NCBI RefSeq assembly: GCF_900156425.1
Contig: NZ_FTNO01000008.1
Location: 124,001 to 188,000, forward strand
Origin: Haladaptatus litoreus
GTDB taxonomy: Archaea > Halobacteriota > Halobacteria > Halobacteriales > Haladaptataceae
DNA: 64,000 nt
Direction of reading: 5' to 3'
Under the pieces are notes generated by a model, which was not told where the DNA came from, ran no database searches, and was given only the letters and a program-made list of their open reading frames with translations. A program made the translations under genes and the position numbers. Positions 45,330-54,504 of the stretch are shown piece after piece (within the stretch, counting starts at the first letter, position 1; every line of letters begins with the position of its first letter).

Positions 45330-45745
45330 TTCGACGAGTGAGGAAATTCGCACCAAGAACTGCGCACGAATCAGGATGGGAATCCCATTGGTAGGCCACT
45401 GCCGCTTATACTGCCCACAGGAAGTAAAGCGCCGAAATCGGGCGGATTTGAGAAATCGACATCACTGCCGTCACACGTTCTATTTCGGATATGGAAACAA
45501 TCACGCATCTTGAAACAGAACGAACTCCTAGAAATCAGACTGCTTTTTGCATAACTGGTTAGAACAACAGAACACGATTGCCTCTTCCATTACCGTCTCA
45601 CAGATTCAATCGACTGTATGGACTCCATCGACCCCTCAGAAATAGTAGAAGAGTCCCTAGTCGGTGTCTTCGCTTTTAAGGCGTGAAATCGGTTAAACGA
45701 GCCATTGAGAACAAAGCTTATATCATTTGAAATCTAATTGAAATT
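45330..45745. other. Gene-free interval with a dispersed repeat
   Basis: No gene is seen. It contains repeat copy B (45399-45486), and an A/T-rich promoter-like tract precedes the lipoprotein gene. Confidence 0.5.
45399..45486 (-). repeat. Dispersed ~87-bp repeat, copy B
   Basis: Inverted partner of 15196-15282. Similarity spans the whole segment, with the best-conserved block next to CTTATACTGCCCACAGGAAG. Location between genes in both places argues against a shared coding gene. Confidence 0.65.
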
Positions 45746-46306
45746 ATGACATATCCAAATAGTTCTCGCCGTGCAGTTCTCACTGGAGTAGCAGCACTCG
45801 GAGTCTCTTCACTAAGCGGCTGTGCGAATCTTTCACTCGGTGCAACTGAAGAACCGACGTTCAGCCACGGTTCGCAGGTGTCTCTCGATCAGCAGCCACT
45901 CACCAATACGTCTTCCTCGGCTGATGCGGTGTCACTCCAGGCAGCGGTGTTCACAGCAAAACAGGATGTAAAACAACGAATCGAGTGGAGTGCGCTTCCA
46001 GAACCAACACAGCATTTGCTCCGGACAACTGATTACTCGACGCATTTCATTGCGACGCTTATCGCAGATACGCAGCTGGTTTCGCCAACCACGAACACTA
46101 GTTGGTGCCCCACCTCAAGCGTTGACGGCGATCGATTCGTCTTTCAGCTGCCGGTCAAACAGTGGCCGACACAAAAGGCGCTAAAAAGTCCGTCGCTGGT
46201 TGGAAAGTTCGAACAGTGGAAAATTGGGGAGAGTACTGCCCCATCTCGAGCGGTTGTTGAAATCGAGTTTCTGGCGCCAGACGAAGAAAAAGCGTGTGGC
46301 GAATAA
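45746..46306 (+). CDS. Tat lipoprotein of unknown function
   Basis: The 186-residue product has signal SRRAVLTGVAALGVSSLSGC with lipobox Cys26, then a mature part without recognised domain. It carries an acidic-to-neutral body with two Cys (TSWCPTSS and the C-terminal KACGE) and a beta-rich C-terminal half (RFVFQLPVKQW, AVVEIEFLAP). No neighbouring gene suggests a role. Confidence 0.7.
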   Translation: MTYPNSSRRAVLTGVAALGVSSLSGCANLSLGATEEPTFSHGSQVSLDQQPLTNTSSSADAVSLQAAVFTAKQDVKQRIEWSALPEPTQHLLRTTDYSTHFIATLIADTQLVSPTTNTSWCPTSSVDGDRFVFQLPVKQWPTQKALKSPSLVGKFEQWKIGESTAPSRAVVEIEFLAPDEEKACGE

Positions 46307-46364
46307 CAGTGTCTCAAATACTACGGCCCTCCACAGTCGGTAGTGAACCTAGTGACTGCTCGTT

Positions 46365-46478
46365 CTAGCGCATCCGCGTTGCAAGCTGCTCAGCGTCACT
46401 TTCGTCGTCTCGTGTCTCGTCCAACACGATCGCAAGCTCACGCTGGAGCGCATCGAACAGAGTCGTCTCACGGAGCAT
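46365..46478 (-). CDS. Possible 37-residue acidic peptide
   Basis: A short frame MLRETTLFDALQRELAIVLD ... TRMR, helical and charged, lies between the lipoprotein and the membrane protein. Codon use looks haloarchaeal but no start signal stands out; it may be a gene fragment. Confidence 0.3.
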   Translation of the reverse strand: MLRETTLFDALQRELAIVLDETRDDESDAEQLATRMR

Positions 46479-46544
46479 ATGCAGTCACTTCGCTCAATCG
46501 TACCGTAACTAATCGCCAGCCAGACCGAAAGTGAATACGCCGAA

Positions 46545-46563
46545 GTTAGTATAATATACCAAC
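46545..46563. repeat. 19-bp near-palindrome
   Basis: GTTAGTATAATATACCAAC is one base pair short of a perfect palindrome. It lies 12 bases beyond the 3' end of the membrane protein gene at 46576-47043. Confidence 0.5.
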
Positions 46564-46575
46564 TCAACGTTGTTG

Positions 46576-47043
46576 CTAGTTCTGAACGGTGGCACGTTCT
46601 GATTCCTGAACCCAGCCAAATTCCCTACGGATGCGTGCCCATCCCCGCTTCCAGACGAGCCAGTAGCCAGGAATCACACCGACCACGAACAAAACAAGAT
46701 AGTACTGGAACTCGACCGCTGGCGGATAAACTCGGGTAGCAATTACACCGGTGAACCGGAGACCGAACCAAAGTTGTTCGGTCACAAGTTGGCCGATGAC
46801 GAAGGTACCAATCACCCGCTCTGCGACTCCGGCAGGTTCGATTCGCCCTCCAATCTCACTTCGGTAGAGCAGATAGCCGATAATAAGAGGTTGAATGAAT
46901 GTACATCCGAGAGCCCAGAGGAGATTCGCATCACTTCCGCGCTCGGTGGCGTCGAGATAGATCCAGTACCCGATGAGCACCGAAAAGATGATGTGAGACA
47001 GGTAAAAGGGTGAACTGAAAATATTCGTGAGTACCTGATTCAT
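46576..47043 (-). CDS. Four-helix membrane protein
   Basis: The 155-residue product has hydrophobic helices at about 13-30, 40-60, 80-98 and 110-135. Motifs include GYWIYLDATERGSDANLLWA and PPAVEFQYYLVLFVVGVIPG. The first resembles the core of small haloarchaeal membrane proteins of unknown function. Confidence 0.65.
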   Translation of the reverse strand: MNQVLTNIFSSPFYLSHIIFSVLIGYWIYLDATERGSDANLLWALGCTFIQPLIIGYLLYRSEIGGRIEPAGVAERVIGTFVIGQLVTEQLWFGLRFTGVIATRVYPPAVEFQYYLVLFVVGVIPGYWLVWKRGWARIRREFGWVQESERATVQN

Positions 47044-47306
47044 ACTGATATGCGAATTCCAATCGACAAATCATTTCTGTTCACCCTACCAAACAAAGAG
47101 TACAACCCGCCGAAATCACAGATAATTACTGAAACAAGCGCTGGTTTTCGATGTGTATAGCCTCCTTGTTCAGTACACCATTCCTGTCACACTCTGAAGG
47201 ATGTAATAGAGCCACGGAGGTTGGGACAGATACTGTTAATTATTATATGTTTGTCACTACTTGCCGCACGCTAGAAATATTCTTATACTGATTGCGTGGG
47301 TTTCTA

Positions 47307-48389
47307 TTATGAGGTCTGATCTCGTCGAAAACGCACGAATTGGCCAATATCGAGGAAATACATCGAATACATCCCACCAAGTACAAGGATGCCCCAATAA
47401 CTCAGCAGTCGGTACAAGAGAACAACTCCTCCAGCGGTTCCGACATCCACGCCAGTTAGCGCGACAATCATCCCACCCAAGACGACCTCAACACCACCAA
47501 GGCCACCCGGAAGGGGAATGACTCGTGCAACTCCACTTGCTGGAATCAAGAAGAGCGGAAGTAGTATCGATACATGTTGGTCGAGTGCGAGAAAGCTCGC
47601 ATAGAGTGGGAGACAGAAACAGATCCACCCGACGACCGACCATCCGAATGCGATTCCAATCTGTTGACGATTCTCGAAAACGAGACTCACCTCGGTCGAA
47701 TACGCCCGCACTCGTAAGCGAAGAACATCACGAATCAATCGAGTGCGGGCCTGTATTGGACGGAGTCGAAGCTGAAGACGCTGTGATCGATTCCCACTTA
47801 TTGCACGTACCAGTGATAGCAAGCGGCCAGCCATCACCGCTACTGGGCGTAACACCAGTTGCTTGTATCGATAGAGCGTGTCCGTTGCCAGCAGACACCC
47901 ACCCGTGAGGAGGACCGCAATTTGGAGGGAGAGCATAGGAATGAATAGAGTGATAAATTGATCGCTGAGAGCAAGGAAAATCAAGCCGAAAAGACCGAGA
48001 CTGAGCGATGCAGTGAGATTCAGTACCTCTACCACGAGTGCCACTCCGAGCGTTCGGTCACGATCTATGCTCATTTCGGATGAGACGATGTAGGCGAGCA
48101 GAAACGGGCTACTTGCTCGGCCGATCGGGACAATTTGTTTGGCAAAGAAACTTGCGAGATACGCACCCCGAAATCGCCATCCTTCTACGGGGGTTTCTGG
48201 ACAATCGAGGAGACAGCGAACCGCTTCACTCCAACAGAAAAGCGCAATTAAGACGACGATGAACCCGAGAACGATGAACACTGGGTTGGCGCTCGCGAGT
48301 TCTGCGTGAATCTGACTCCCACCAGCAAAATATCCGAGAAGACAGAGACCAAAGACAACCAATAGAAATCGAAGTGTTCTTAGATTCAT
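47307..48389 (-). CDS. Lysylphosphatidylglycerol-synthase-like (YbhN/AglD type) membrane protein
   Basis: The 360-residue protein has about eight membrane helices and the family's conserved pieces: a cytosolic segment AYLASFFAKQIVPIGRASSP and a C-terminal LPLFLIPASGVARVIPLPGG followed by LGGVEVVLGGMIVAL. The family includes flippase-like and glycosyltransferase-associated membrane domains (UPF0104). No synthase domain is attached. It is divergent from a cluster of small membrane proteins. Confidence 0.85.
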   Translation of the reverse strand: MNLRTLRFLLVVFGLCLLGYFAGGSQIHAELASANPVFIVLGFIVVLIALFCWSEAVRCLLDCPETPVEGWRFRGAYLASFFAKQIVPIGRASSPFLLAYIVSSEMSIDRDRTLGVALVVEVLNLTASLSLGLFGLIFLALSDQFITLFIPMLSLQIAVLLTGGCLLATDTLYRYKQLVLRPVAVMAGRLLSLVRAISGNRSQRLQLRLRPIQARTRLIRDVLRLRVRAYSTEVSLVFENRQQIGIAFGWSVVGWICFCLPLYASFLALDQHVSILLPLFLIPASGVARVIPLPGGLGGVEVVLGGMIVALTGVDVGTAGGVVLLYRLLSYWGILVLGGMYSMYFLDIGQFVRFRRDQTS

Positions 48390-48459
48390 TTCAACTTCAA
48401 GTGTTTCCTGTTAATATTCTTTTGTTGAACCTATATAAAAATGTAGGCCACTCTAAATT

Positions 48460-48714
48460 ATGAACGTGTCACCATCCAATGATGACATAGCGAATGAGAC
48501 AGTAAAGTATTCGGTCGCCGATGACCAAGCCCTCCTTCGGTTTCTTGTGATACTCACGATCATTCTCGGCGTGCAAGCATTCCTGGAATTATTCCCTGTG
48601 TTGGTTCGGGTTGCTGGCGTGACGTACTTCAGTCTCATTTTCCTTGGTCGGTTGCCACTTTACGTATCACTGCTTTCGAAAATGTGGACGGGAAGTCCTC
48701 GAACAAATCGTTGA
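48460..48714 (+). CDS. Small membrane protein
   Basis: The 84-residue product has an acidic N-terminus and two hydrophobic stretches (about 26-50 and 53-72). No family is recognised. It is the first of six short membrane-protein genes in a row on the + strand, around the M48 peptidase gene. Confidence 0.55.
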   Translation: MNVSPSNDDIANETVKYSVADDQALLRFLVILTIILGVQAFLELFPVLVRVAGVTYFSLIFLGRLPLYVSLLSKMWTGSPRTNR

Positions 48715-48737
48715 GACCGTCTTTTGACCCACCAACA

Positions 48738-49022
48738 ATGTTCTTCCCAAGAACGAAGATGATAGAGGTTATCGAATGCTGTATGAGATCAAATAGTTCA
48801 ACCTCGCGTGAAAACACGAGCAGGCCGGCGATAGTTAACCCTCAACTATTCGCGTTCGTTGCTTTCCTGGCACTACTGATGGTAGCAGTTGACCTTGCAG
48901 GGTTTGACCTTCTCGGTATAGAAACATTGTCAGATGCTGTTATCCAGTTCATAGGAATTGTAGTGAGTGGGTATTTGGGACTCACCTTGGCAGATGTCTT
49001 GTGGGCGCGTCTTCTCGCATAA
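48738..49022 (+). CDS. Small membrane protein
   Basis: The product is 94 residues from MFFPRTKMIEV or shorter from MIEVIECC. It has two hydrophobic helices (about 37-55 and 66-90; FAFVAFLALLMVAVDLAGFD) with an acidic turn between. It lies 24 bases after the previous gene, so co-transcription is likely. Confidence 0.5.
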   Translation: MFFPRTKMIEVIECCMRSNSSTSRENTSRPAIVNPQLFAFVAFLALLMVAVDLAGFDLLGIETLSDAVIQFIGIVVSGYLGLTLADVLWARLLA

Positions 49023-49215
49023 GCATTTACTTCCGTCTATTATTTTAGAATAATGTTCGCGTCAGGGTACATATGCTCCTGGTCACTGGTATCGAGTAAA
49101 CCGACTCGAGGCACCCCTTTCACTGCCGTATTCTGTCTCGAGCATTCAGAACAGGTGATTTCACGATCCAAAGATATCGATTTAATTATTACTCATCTCA
49201 AGAGTATCCAGTGAT

Positions 49216-50211
49216 ATGGTGATCTCGTTAAGAGTCCGAGCATGGAGTATTACACTCGGACTCTTAACCGTCACGCTTCTTGCGATTGCGACCGTTGTTC
49301 AAACAGGCGCCCCACTTCCTGTCGTCAGTGTTGCTCTCTCCGCGTTTGGCGGCATCGCCTATGCATCCTATCGATCGGGCGGTCGCTATGCGTTCGATCA
49401 TGGGCATGCCAGACCATTCGAGCCCGGAGAATTACCAGAGGTTCACCAAACAGTCCTTGAGGTATGTGAATCCGCTACTCGTCCCATTCCCACAGTTGTC
49501 CTGATGGAGATGGATGCGCCGGGCGCCGTCGTCGGCTACGATGACGGCGCACCGATCGTAGCACTCGACCCGCTTCTTCCACAAGTTGTTGGTCGGGAGG
49601 GAGTAGGTGCGCTCTTTGCGCACGAACTTGGCCACCTGGGGACGGATCTTCATACGGACGCACTTCGTGCATATCTTCCACAGATACTCGGATTCTGTGT
49701 GTTCTGGCACCTCTTTCTCGGTGGTCGCGGGCCTGCAGTCGCCGGTATCGGATCACTCTTGTTTGGCGCGTTTGCGTTTGCTGAAGATAGACGGATTCGC
49801 GTTGTTCGATATATACTCGGTCTCGGTATTGAACCACTTGCACTCGCGGTGAGTCGATACGCAAATCGATTGGAGGAATACCAGGCGGATGCGTACGCTG
49901 CTTGTGTTGTTGACCCTGAGACGCTTGCTGAGGCACTGTACCGAGTTGCTGCGGTTGCGACTGGTGAGAATATCGAGGATATTGCAGGGCCGATTCCATG
50001 GAATGAAGACCGATCGCTCCGCTTTGCGCTGTTTGCCACTCACCCATCGATCGAAAACCGTGTTGCACGATTGGGCTGTGAGATTCCCCTATGGGCCAGA
50101 CCATACCACCCCAGCACAAATAAAAAACAACAATTAAAATATGTTTCTGACACGCAAAGCGTTGGAGACGGTATCGCAGATAAAAAACCAGAATTGGAGT
50201 CCTCACGATAG
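49216..50211 (+). CDS. M48-family membrane metallopeptidase
   Basis: The 331-residue protein has two N-terminal helices (about 10-28 and 35-52), the zinc motif HELGH (136-140), two further helices (about 155-200) and the downstream EYQADAYA motif supplying the third zinc ligand. A FATHPSIENRVARLG segment follows, as in HtpX. M48 peptidases act on membrane proteins at the cytosolic face in quality control or processing. It sits amid small membrane proteins that might be its substrates or partners. Confidence 0.87.
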   Translation: MVISLRVRAWSITLGLLTVTLLAIATVVQTGAPLPVVSVALSAFGGIAYASYRSGGRYAFDHGHARPFEPGELPEVHQTVLEVCESATRPIPTVVLMEMDAPGAVVGYDDGAPIVALDPLLPQVVGREGVGALFAHELGHLGTDLHTDALRAYLPQILGFCVFWHLFLGGRGPAVAGIGSLLFGAFAFAEDRRIRVVRYILGLGIEPLALAVSRYANRLEEYQADAYAACVVDPETLAEALYRVAAVATGENIEDIAGPIPWNEDRSLRFALFATHPSIENRVARLGCEIPLWARPYHPSTNKKQQLKYVSDTQSVGDGIADKKPELESSR

Positions 50212-50299
50212 GATTTTCGTATCCAGTACACCATCCAAATGATAATTCCGACCTTCACTGAGCAGAAATGGTATAGAAATGCTCTACTAGTGGTAGTCA

Positions 50300-50533
50300 A
50301 TGATTGAGATTACTGGGCTTTTATTGGGTGGTGCGTTAATTGGTCTTGGGCTATTCGGGATGCGGTATGCATATCAGTTGACAAGGTTTGGCGAACAAAT
50401 CGATGCAATTGGTAGCAAACAACGATTCTCAGACGTCGAACCCGCAGAGTGGAATGTTTCGCTCTCAAGAGCACTCAGCTTAATCGTTGTTCTTACTGGG
50501 ATCGTTATTATTATTCTTGCACTCATTGATTGA
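50300..50533 (+). CDS. Small two-helix membrane protein
   Basis: The 77-residue product has helices at about 4-25 and 55-76 joined by a polar linker (QIDAIGSKQRFSDVEPAEWN). No family is recognised. It follows the M48 gene by 88 bases on the same strand. Confidence 0.55.
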   Translation: MIEITGLLLGGALIGLGLFGMRYAYQLTRFGEQIDAIGSKQRFSDVEPAEWNVSLSRALSLIVVLTGIVIIILALID

Positions 50534-50758
50534 CTACCATCATTTATCCAGTATTTTATACGGTGACTCGCCAGATACCCCGGGAGAATCCATTTCTGCT
50601 TATGAGGGTAGGGAACAGAAAATCAGCTGCATACTGATCGGAGAGTGTGACTGCTTACTCATAGGTAGAAAGTTTCTGGTCATCGAGAACGCGACATAAC
50701 GGATAGTTTGAACCAGGTAGTCGATATTTTATTGTTGCTGGCCACTTGTTAACGAAGT

Positions 50759-51013
50759 ATGACGCCCTCCGATGGTCTCAGCGAAGAAAAGATTCGTGCC
50801 ATCGTACGCGATGAGCTTATCGGTACAAGCCGCACCCTGATAGGAACCATCCTCTGGACAATTCTGTCTATATTCGCTGTGCTCGTCGGTCTTCAACTGT
50901 TCCAACTTGCACTTTACACCTCCTCAATCCTCGCTATGGCGGGATGCCTTCTCGCGGGGACACTTGTTACCGGCGCAAGTCTCTATCTTCTCTATCTCCT
51001 CCACTGGGCGTAG
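50759..51013 (+). CDS. Small two-helix membrane protein
   Basis: The 84-residue product has a short amphipathic N-terminus (LSEEKIRAIVRDELIGTSRT) and two helices (about 28-48 and 56-82). No family is recognised. Similar in build to the flanking genes. Confidence 0.55.
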   Translation: MTPSDGLSEEKIRAIVRDELIGTSRTLIGTILWTILSIFAVLVGLQLFQLALYTSSILAMAGCLLAGTLVTGASLYLLYLLHWA

Positions 51014-51149
51014 ATAGTCTCTGAGACGACCTCTCCAATCACTGTGGAGAAGTCTATACACACTCCACCTCACGGCTATTTCGGCGATGTTGTTGGACTA
51101 GTAGAAATTCAACGGAACTATTATTGATACCCAATCTATCGGAAGTGAC

Positions 51150-51344
51150 ATGTATGAAACATTGGAAAATACTGGTCTGGGCAGTCGAATGGTCGCAATT
51201 GTCTCCGGTATTCTACTTAGCGATTGGATTATCAGAATATTTGAGTTTGAACTGTTTGCTCGACTCCTAACAACCTTTGTCTCGATAGCAATCTGTATGA
51301 TCATTCTTGATCAGATACTGCAAAGAGCTGGCTACTCCCCGTGA
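51150..51344 (+). CDS. Small membrane protein
   Basis: The 64-residue product has a hydrophobic segment (MVAIVSGILLSDWIIRIFEF) and a second one (LLTTFVSIAICMIIL). No family is recognised. It is the last in the small-membrane-protein run. Confidence 0.5.
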   Translation: MYETLENTGLGSRMVAIVSGILLSDWIIRIFEFELFARLLTTFVSIAICMIILDQILQRAGYSP

Positions 51345-51631
51345 GAGTCGAACCACACGCAGTGAGCCGCCATTGCCTTGGAAGCAGCGTTCGCGCATAG
51401 TTTTTTGGACCACCCCCGTCCCCAATTTACTTCCGCTTATGGATTTCATGAGTAGTGATTCTTGGCCTCTCGATTAACCGTTTACAACTTAACAAATCTC
51501 ATCGACTCATTGATATTTGCTTCTGTGGGATCCCATCCCTGCGGAGAGTTCTTTCCTAAAGTGAGGAGAGTAGTACCATTCTTATTAAGTAATTTTCTGT
51601 TTTATTTCTATACAAAAGAGGGCTAAAGCCG

Positions 51632-51835
51632 TCAGCGAGAAGCGCTATTAGGTGTGTCTAGGAAGTCCGTCACCCACACATCAGGGCGCGGTGGGTGCAG
51701 GTCGCCCATCTCAAGCACGGCATCAGGAGCAGCAAGACAGTGCCCGCACGGACTCAGATGGACCCGCGACGGACCAGCCACCGTCATCGTCCCAATAACC
51801 CGCAGACAGCGCGGACAGCGGTACTTGTACGTCAT
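51632..51835 (-). CDS. Small zinc-ribbon protein coupled to SprT
   Basis: The 67-residue product starts MTYKYRCPRC and has a second knuckle CGHC about 25 residues on, forming a zinc ribbon. The C-terminal half is Pro/Asp-rich. Its start overlaps the stop of the SprT gene by 4 bases, so the two are translationally coupled in a SWIM-SprT-ribbon unit. Confidence 0.6.
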   Translation of the reverse strand: MTYKYRCPRCLRVIGTMTVAGPSRVHLSPCGHCLAAPDAVLEMGDLHPPRPDVWVTDFLDTPNSASR

Positions 51836-52398
51836 TCGGTGGCCTCCTCAACGCGCAGCGACCCGCTACAGTCACCACAACTGTACTTCTCGGGGTGTTT
51901 GACCACCTTCGAGCGTTGGTAGCGCGCGAGTCGCCCGTCACAGTCTTCACAAATCACCCACCAGTTCGGCGATGTGAACCGCTCGCAGTGCTGGGTTGTG
52001 TCAAGAGCATCGGTCCAACGGGCGAACGTTCGCCCGTGGTCCGCTTCCCCGAACTCGTGGTACTGCCATGCGTGAATGAGTTCGTGGCGCACCGTCGAAC
52101 TGAATTGCTCCCAGCCGTGTTGTTCGTCGGCCGTCCAGGTCAGCACGATCGTAATTGCCTCTGTTGCAGGGTCGTATTTCGTGACGCCTGCCTGTCGTTG
52201 CGCCCGGTGTGAGACCTCCCAGTCGATCGCTTTGACCGGCAAGTCAGGGAAATGCTTGGTGGCGATGTCCGCCGCGTGCTGTTGTGCTCGGTCGAGGAGG
52301 CCCGTCGGTGTCTTGGGAGTATCGTCGGTCGTAGCGTTCAAGCTTTCCGTGAGCGTTCGCTGGTCGGTGATATCCGAGACCGTCACTTGGCGTGTCAT
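51832..52398 (-). CDS. SprT-like zinc metalloprotease domain protein, copy 1
   Basis: The 188-residue product has an N-terminal helical region, the SprT catalytic motif HELIH (105-109) in TVRHELIHAWQYHEFGEADHG with a downstream His, and a C-terminal zinc ribbon (CEDC ... CGDC). SprT/Spartan-like domains cleave DNA-bound proteins in eukaryotes; the role of the small haloarchaeal forms is not established. Other copies are at 63361 (intact), 54174/58411 (split) and 43852 (relic). A SWIM zinc-finger gene precedes it by 25 bases. Confidence 0.85.
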   Translation of the reverse strand: MTRQVTVSDITDQRTLTESLNATTDDTPKTPTGLLDRAQQHAADIATKHFPDLPVKAIDWEVSHRAQRQAGVTKYDPATEAITIVLTWTADEQHGWEQFSSTVRHELIHAWQYHEFGEADHGRTFARWTDALDTTQHCERFTSPNWWVICEDCDGRLARYQRSKVVKHPEKYSCGDCSGSLRVEEATE

Positions 52399-52422
52399 GG
52401 ATAAAAACAGCTGAAGCGGTGG

Positions 52423-52776
52423 TTAGTTCGGCAGTTCCTTCCGTCCGGTTCGTACGCATGACCAGCACGGGAAGTCACTGAGGCCATCGCAGTCACAGTC
52501 GTCGGGTTCGGTATCGTCGTCGTCCTCGGAGGGGAAGGCGGTGAGCGTCCCGTCGTCTGTTGCTCCTTCGACAGCAGCCATGTGTTTGCAGTAGGCGTTA
52601 CGGTGGACGTGATGCGGGCACGTGCAGGCCATCAGTTCCTCGGTCACGTCGTCGATGGTGACTGTGTATTGGTGGGCTGCAGGCTTGTCGTGGCTCTCGC
52701 AGCACCGAGGTGTCTCAAAGGACAAGCTCACGCCGTATTTCAGAGCCTTCCAGCTTCGCCGCCGAATCTTCCACAA
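52423..52776 (-). CDS. SWIM zinc-finger protein, copy 1 (start uncertain)
   Basis: The product is up to 117 residues and contains the SWIM motif CTCPHHVHRNAYCKH (CxCxnCxH), then an acidic stretch (SEDDDDTEPDDCDCDGL) and the terminal CWSCVRTGRKELPN shared by all copies here. No ATG precedes the conserved core: the frame opens with TTG at 52776, just after a TGA. The upstream part (RRRSWKALKYGVSLSF) still reads like the family, so the 5' end may have been damaged. SWIM fingers bind DNA or proteins. Confidence 0.65.
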   Translation of the reverse strand: MWKIRRRSWKALKYGVSLSFETPRCCESHDKPAAHQYTVTIDDVTEELMACTCPHHVHRNAYCKHMAAVEGATDDGTLTAFPSEDDDDTEPDDCDCDGLSDFPCWSCVRTGRKELPN

Positions 52777-53080
52777 ACCCGGTCAAGACGCTCTCAAAGA
52801 AATTGTTCGAATTATCCTCTGACTTACCAACAACGTGCTTCCTATGAGCGAAACTACTAATAGATTGTTTAACTACTAGTGAGCTAATGACTATAACATC
52901 AGGTCATCCTTCTAAGCGAAAGGAAAAAGAAGATAATAAACGGAAATTTGTCTCTTTCAACACCACTAATCGGAGCAACAATGTAATGGGGGCAGGTCGA
53001 ACAGTCTCCATATTGACTCCTAGTCGTATCTCCACGAGAGCTGAATTATCTCGAATACAGATTCACGGAAGTTGTTATTA
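52777..53080. other. A/T-rich interval without a supportable gene
   Basis: The second half should hold the promoter of the surface-protein gene at 53081. No repeat or gene is seen. Confidence 0.45.
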
Positions 53081-54040
53081 ATGACGAGCATGAATACACG
53101 GATCCAAAGTATCATCCTTATTCTGATGATATTGCTCTCACTCATAGGAATAAACTATCTTGCTGGTATGACTAAAGCGGCACGACGGACAGAGTTTAGC
53201 GTTCATCAGGATGGTCAGTGTCACACTGTAACGCCTCTGGGCAATGGGAGTAATTCCGTTCAGGACTTCTATGATTATCGGAATAACGAAACAGATCCGT
53301 ACAGTGATAAATATTCATCATTCGGGACGAATCCCTACCAAAAGAACCAGGTCAGTAATCTTTTCTTATATCGTGGTTCGAATGGTTTAAATCTGGTATT
53401 TCTGCATGATAAGCTAGGAACTAATGACTCTCATTCAAGTACTATCACGATGAATATTTCGGGACTTCCGGCAGGTTCCTGGGTTGTGAGAGACGATTGG
53501 TATGGGAGAGGCCGTCAGGACGATAATTGGGGCCGCTGGGGGAACTCTGGTTCCGGAAACGAAATAGACTGGATGTGGGCGCCTGGGAGAACAGACGGTG
53601 GCGCGTACCAAGGTTTGGAGAATCTCGGATTAAACGATACAATCAGAATCACCCCGCGATTTAATGAGCGCGCTACCTACTGGGAACAGTGGCCATTCTC
53701 TGGAGGTAATAATCGGACTCAAGGCTGGCAACTTATTTCTGCGGATGGACAAGTAGTTTCACTAGATATGGACACAACGATTACTATTCAAGCTGGATCA
53801 TGTAACGGTAGTCAGGATCCGACCACGTCAGTTTTTCTTTCAGAGACGCATGGAACGACAGATAGGACTCCAAATATAACAGAAAGTCAGCAAACAACAC
53901 AGACAACATCGTCACCAATCTCTCAATCAAGCACCCAATCAAAAAGTAGCAGCAATAAGGGGCAGCCTGGATTTAGGATGATCACTGCACCCTTAGCATT
54001 TTTCATTATATTGATATTATTTATAACAAAACGTTACTAA
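53081..54040 (+). CDS. Surface protein with PGF-CTERM-like sorting signal
   Basis: The 319-residue product from MTSMNTRIQ has an N-terminal signal helix (IILILMILLSLIGINYLAG) and an extracellular beta-rich domain (SSTITMNISGLPAGSWVVRD; many Trp, Gly and Asn). A Ser/Thr/Gln-rich stalk follows, then a tripartite C-terminus: QPGF, a hydrophobic helix (APLAFFIILILFI) and basic TKRY. That end matches the PGF-CTERM signal processed by archaeosortase A, giving a lipid-anchored surface protein. Base composition is more A/T-rich than neighbouring genes, suggesting transfer. Confidence 0.68.
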   Translation: MTSMNTRIQSIILILMILLSLIGINYLAGMTKAARRTEFSVHQDGQCHTVTPLGNGSNSVQDFYDYRNNETDPYSDKYSSFGTNPYQKNQVSNLFLYRGSNGLNLVFLHDKLGTNDSHSSTITMNISGLPAGSWVVRDDWYGRGRQDDNWGRWGNSGSGNEIDWMWAPGRTDGGAYQGLENLGLNDTIRITPRFNERATYWEQWPFSGGNNRTQGWQLISADGQVVSLDMDTTITIQAGSCNGSQDPTTSVFLSETHGTTDRTPNITESQQTTQTTSSPISQSSTQSKSSSNKGQPGFRMITAPLAFFIILILFITKRY

Positions 54041-54173
54041 GACAATACTCGTATTTTGAGCTCACTGATATTCTGGCGAGACTGTTTCTACTACTTTACC
54101 TACCTAGACGACGTTACAGAAAATCTTCCTCGTATCTACTCCTTGCCGCGAGAACTACTTAAACAGGACTCGG

Positions 54174-54504
54174 TCAGTAACCGTCGCCCTCCTCAACGCG
54201 TAGTGATCCACTGCACTCACTACAGCTATACTGCTCGGGGTTGCGAACTGTCTTCGAGCGTCGATACCGGGCAATCCGACCGCCGCAGTCCTCACAGACA
54301 AGCCACCACGTTGGCGTGGTGAAGCGGTCGCAGTGTTGCGAGGTATCGAGGCGGTCTATCCACCGGGTGAACGTTTGCCCGTGATCTGCGTCGCCGAACT
54401 CGTGGTACTGCCATGCGTGAATGAGTTCGTGGCGCACGGTCGCACTGAATTGCTCCCAACCGTAGTGTTCGTAGGCGTCCCAGGTCATTGAGATTGTGAT
54501 CTGA
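54174..54504 (-). pseudogene. 3' part of a split SprT-like gene
   Basis: This stretch encodes the SprT C-terminal half from ITISMTWDAYEHYGWEQF through HELIH, the downstream His and the zinc ribbon to VEEGDGY. Homology to the intact copies stops sharply at about 54500, where unrelated sequence begins. The missing 5' part is found at 58411-58622 in the same orientation. A short product from an upstream ATG (MVSNIHIRN) is possible but would lack the N-terminal third. Confidence 0.7.

Noticed and set aside
46349..46567. 72-codon minus-strand frame starting with TTG
   Set aside because: Ser/Arg-rich shadow of the better-looking 37-codon frame at 46365-46478 and overlapping the palindrome.
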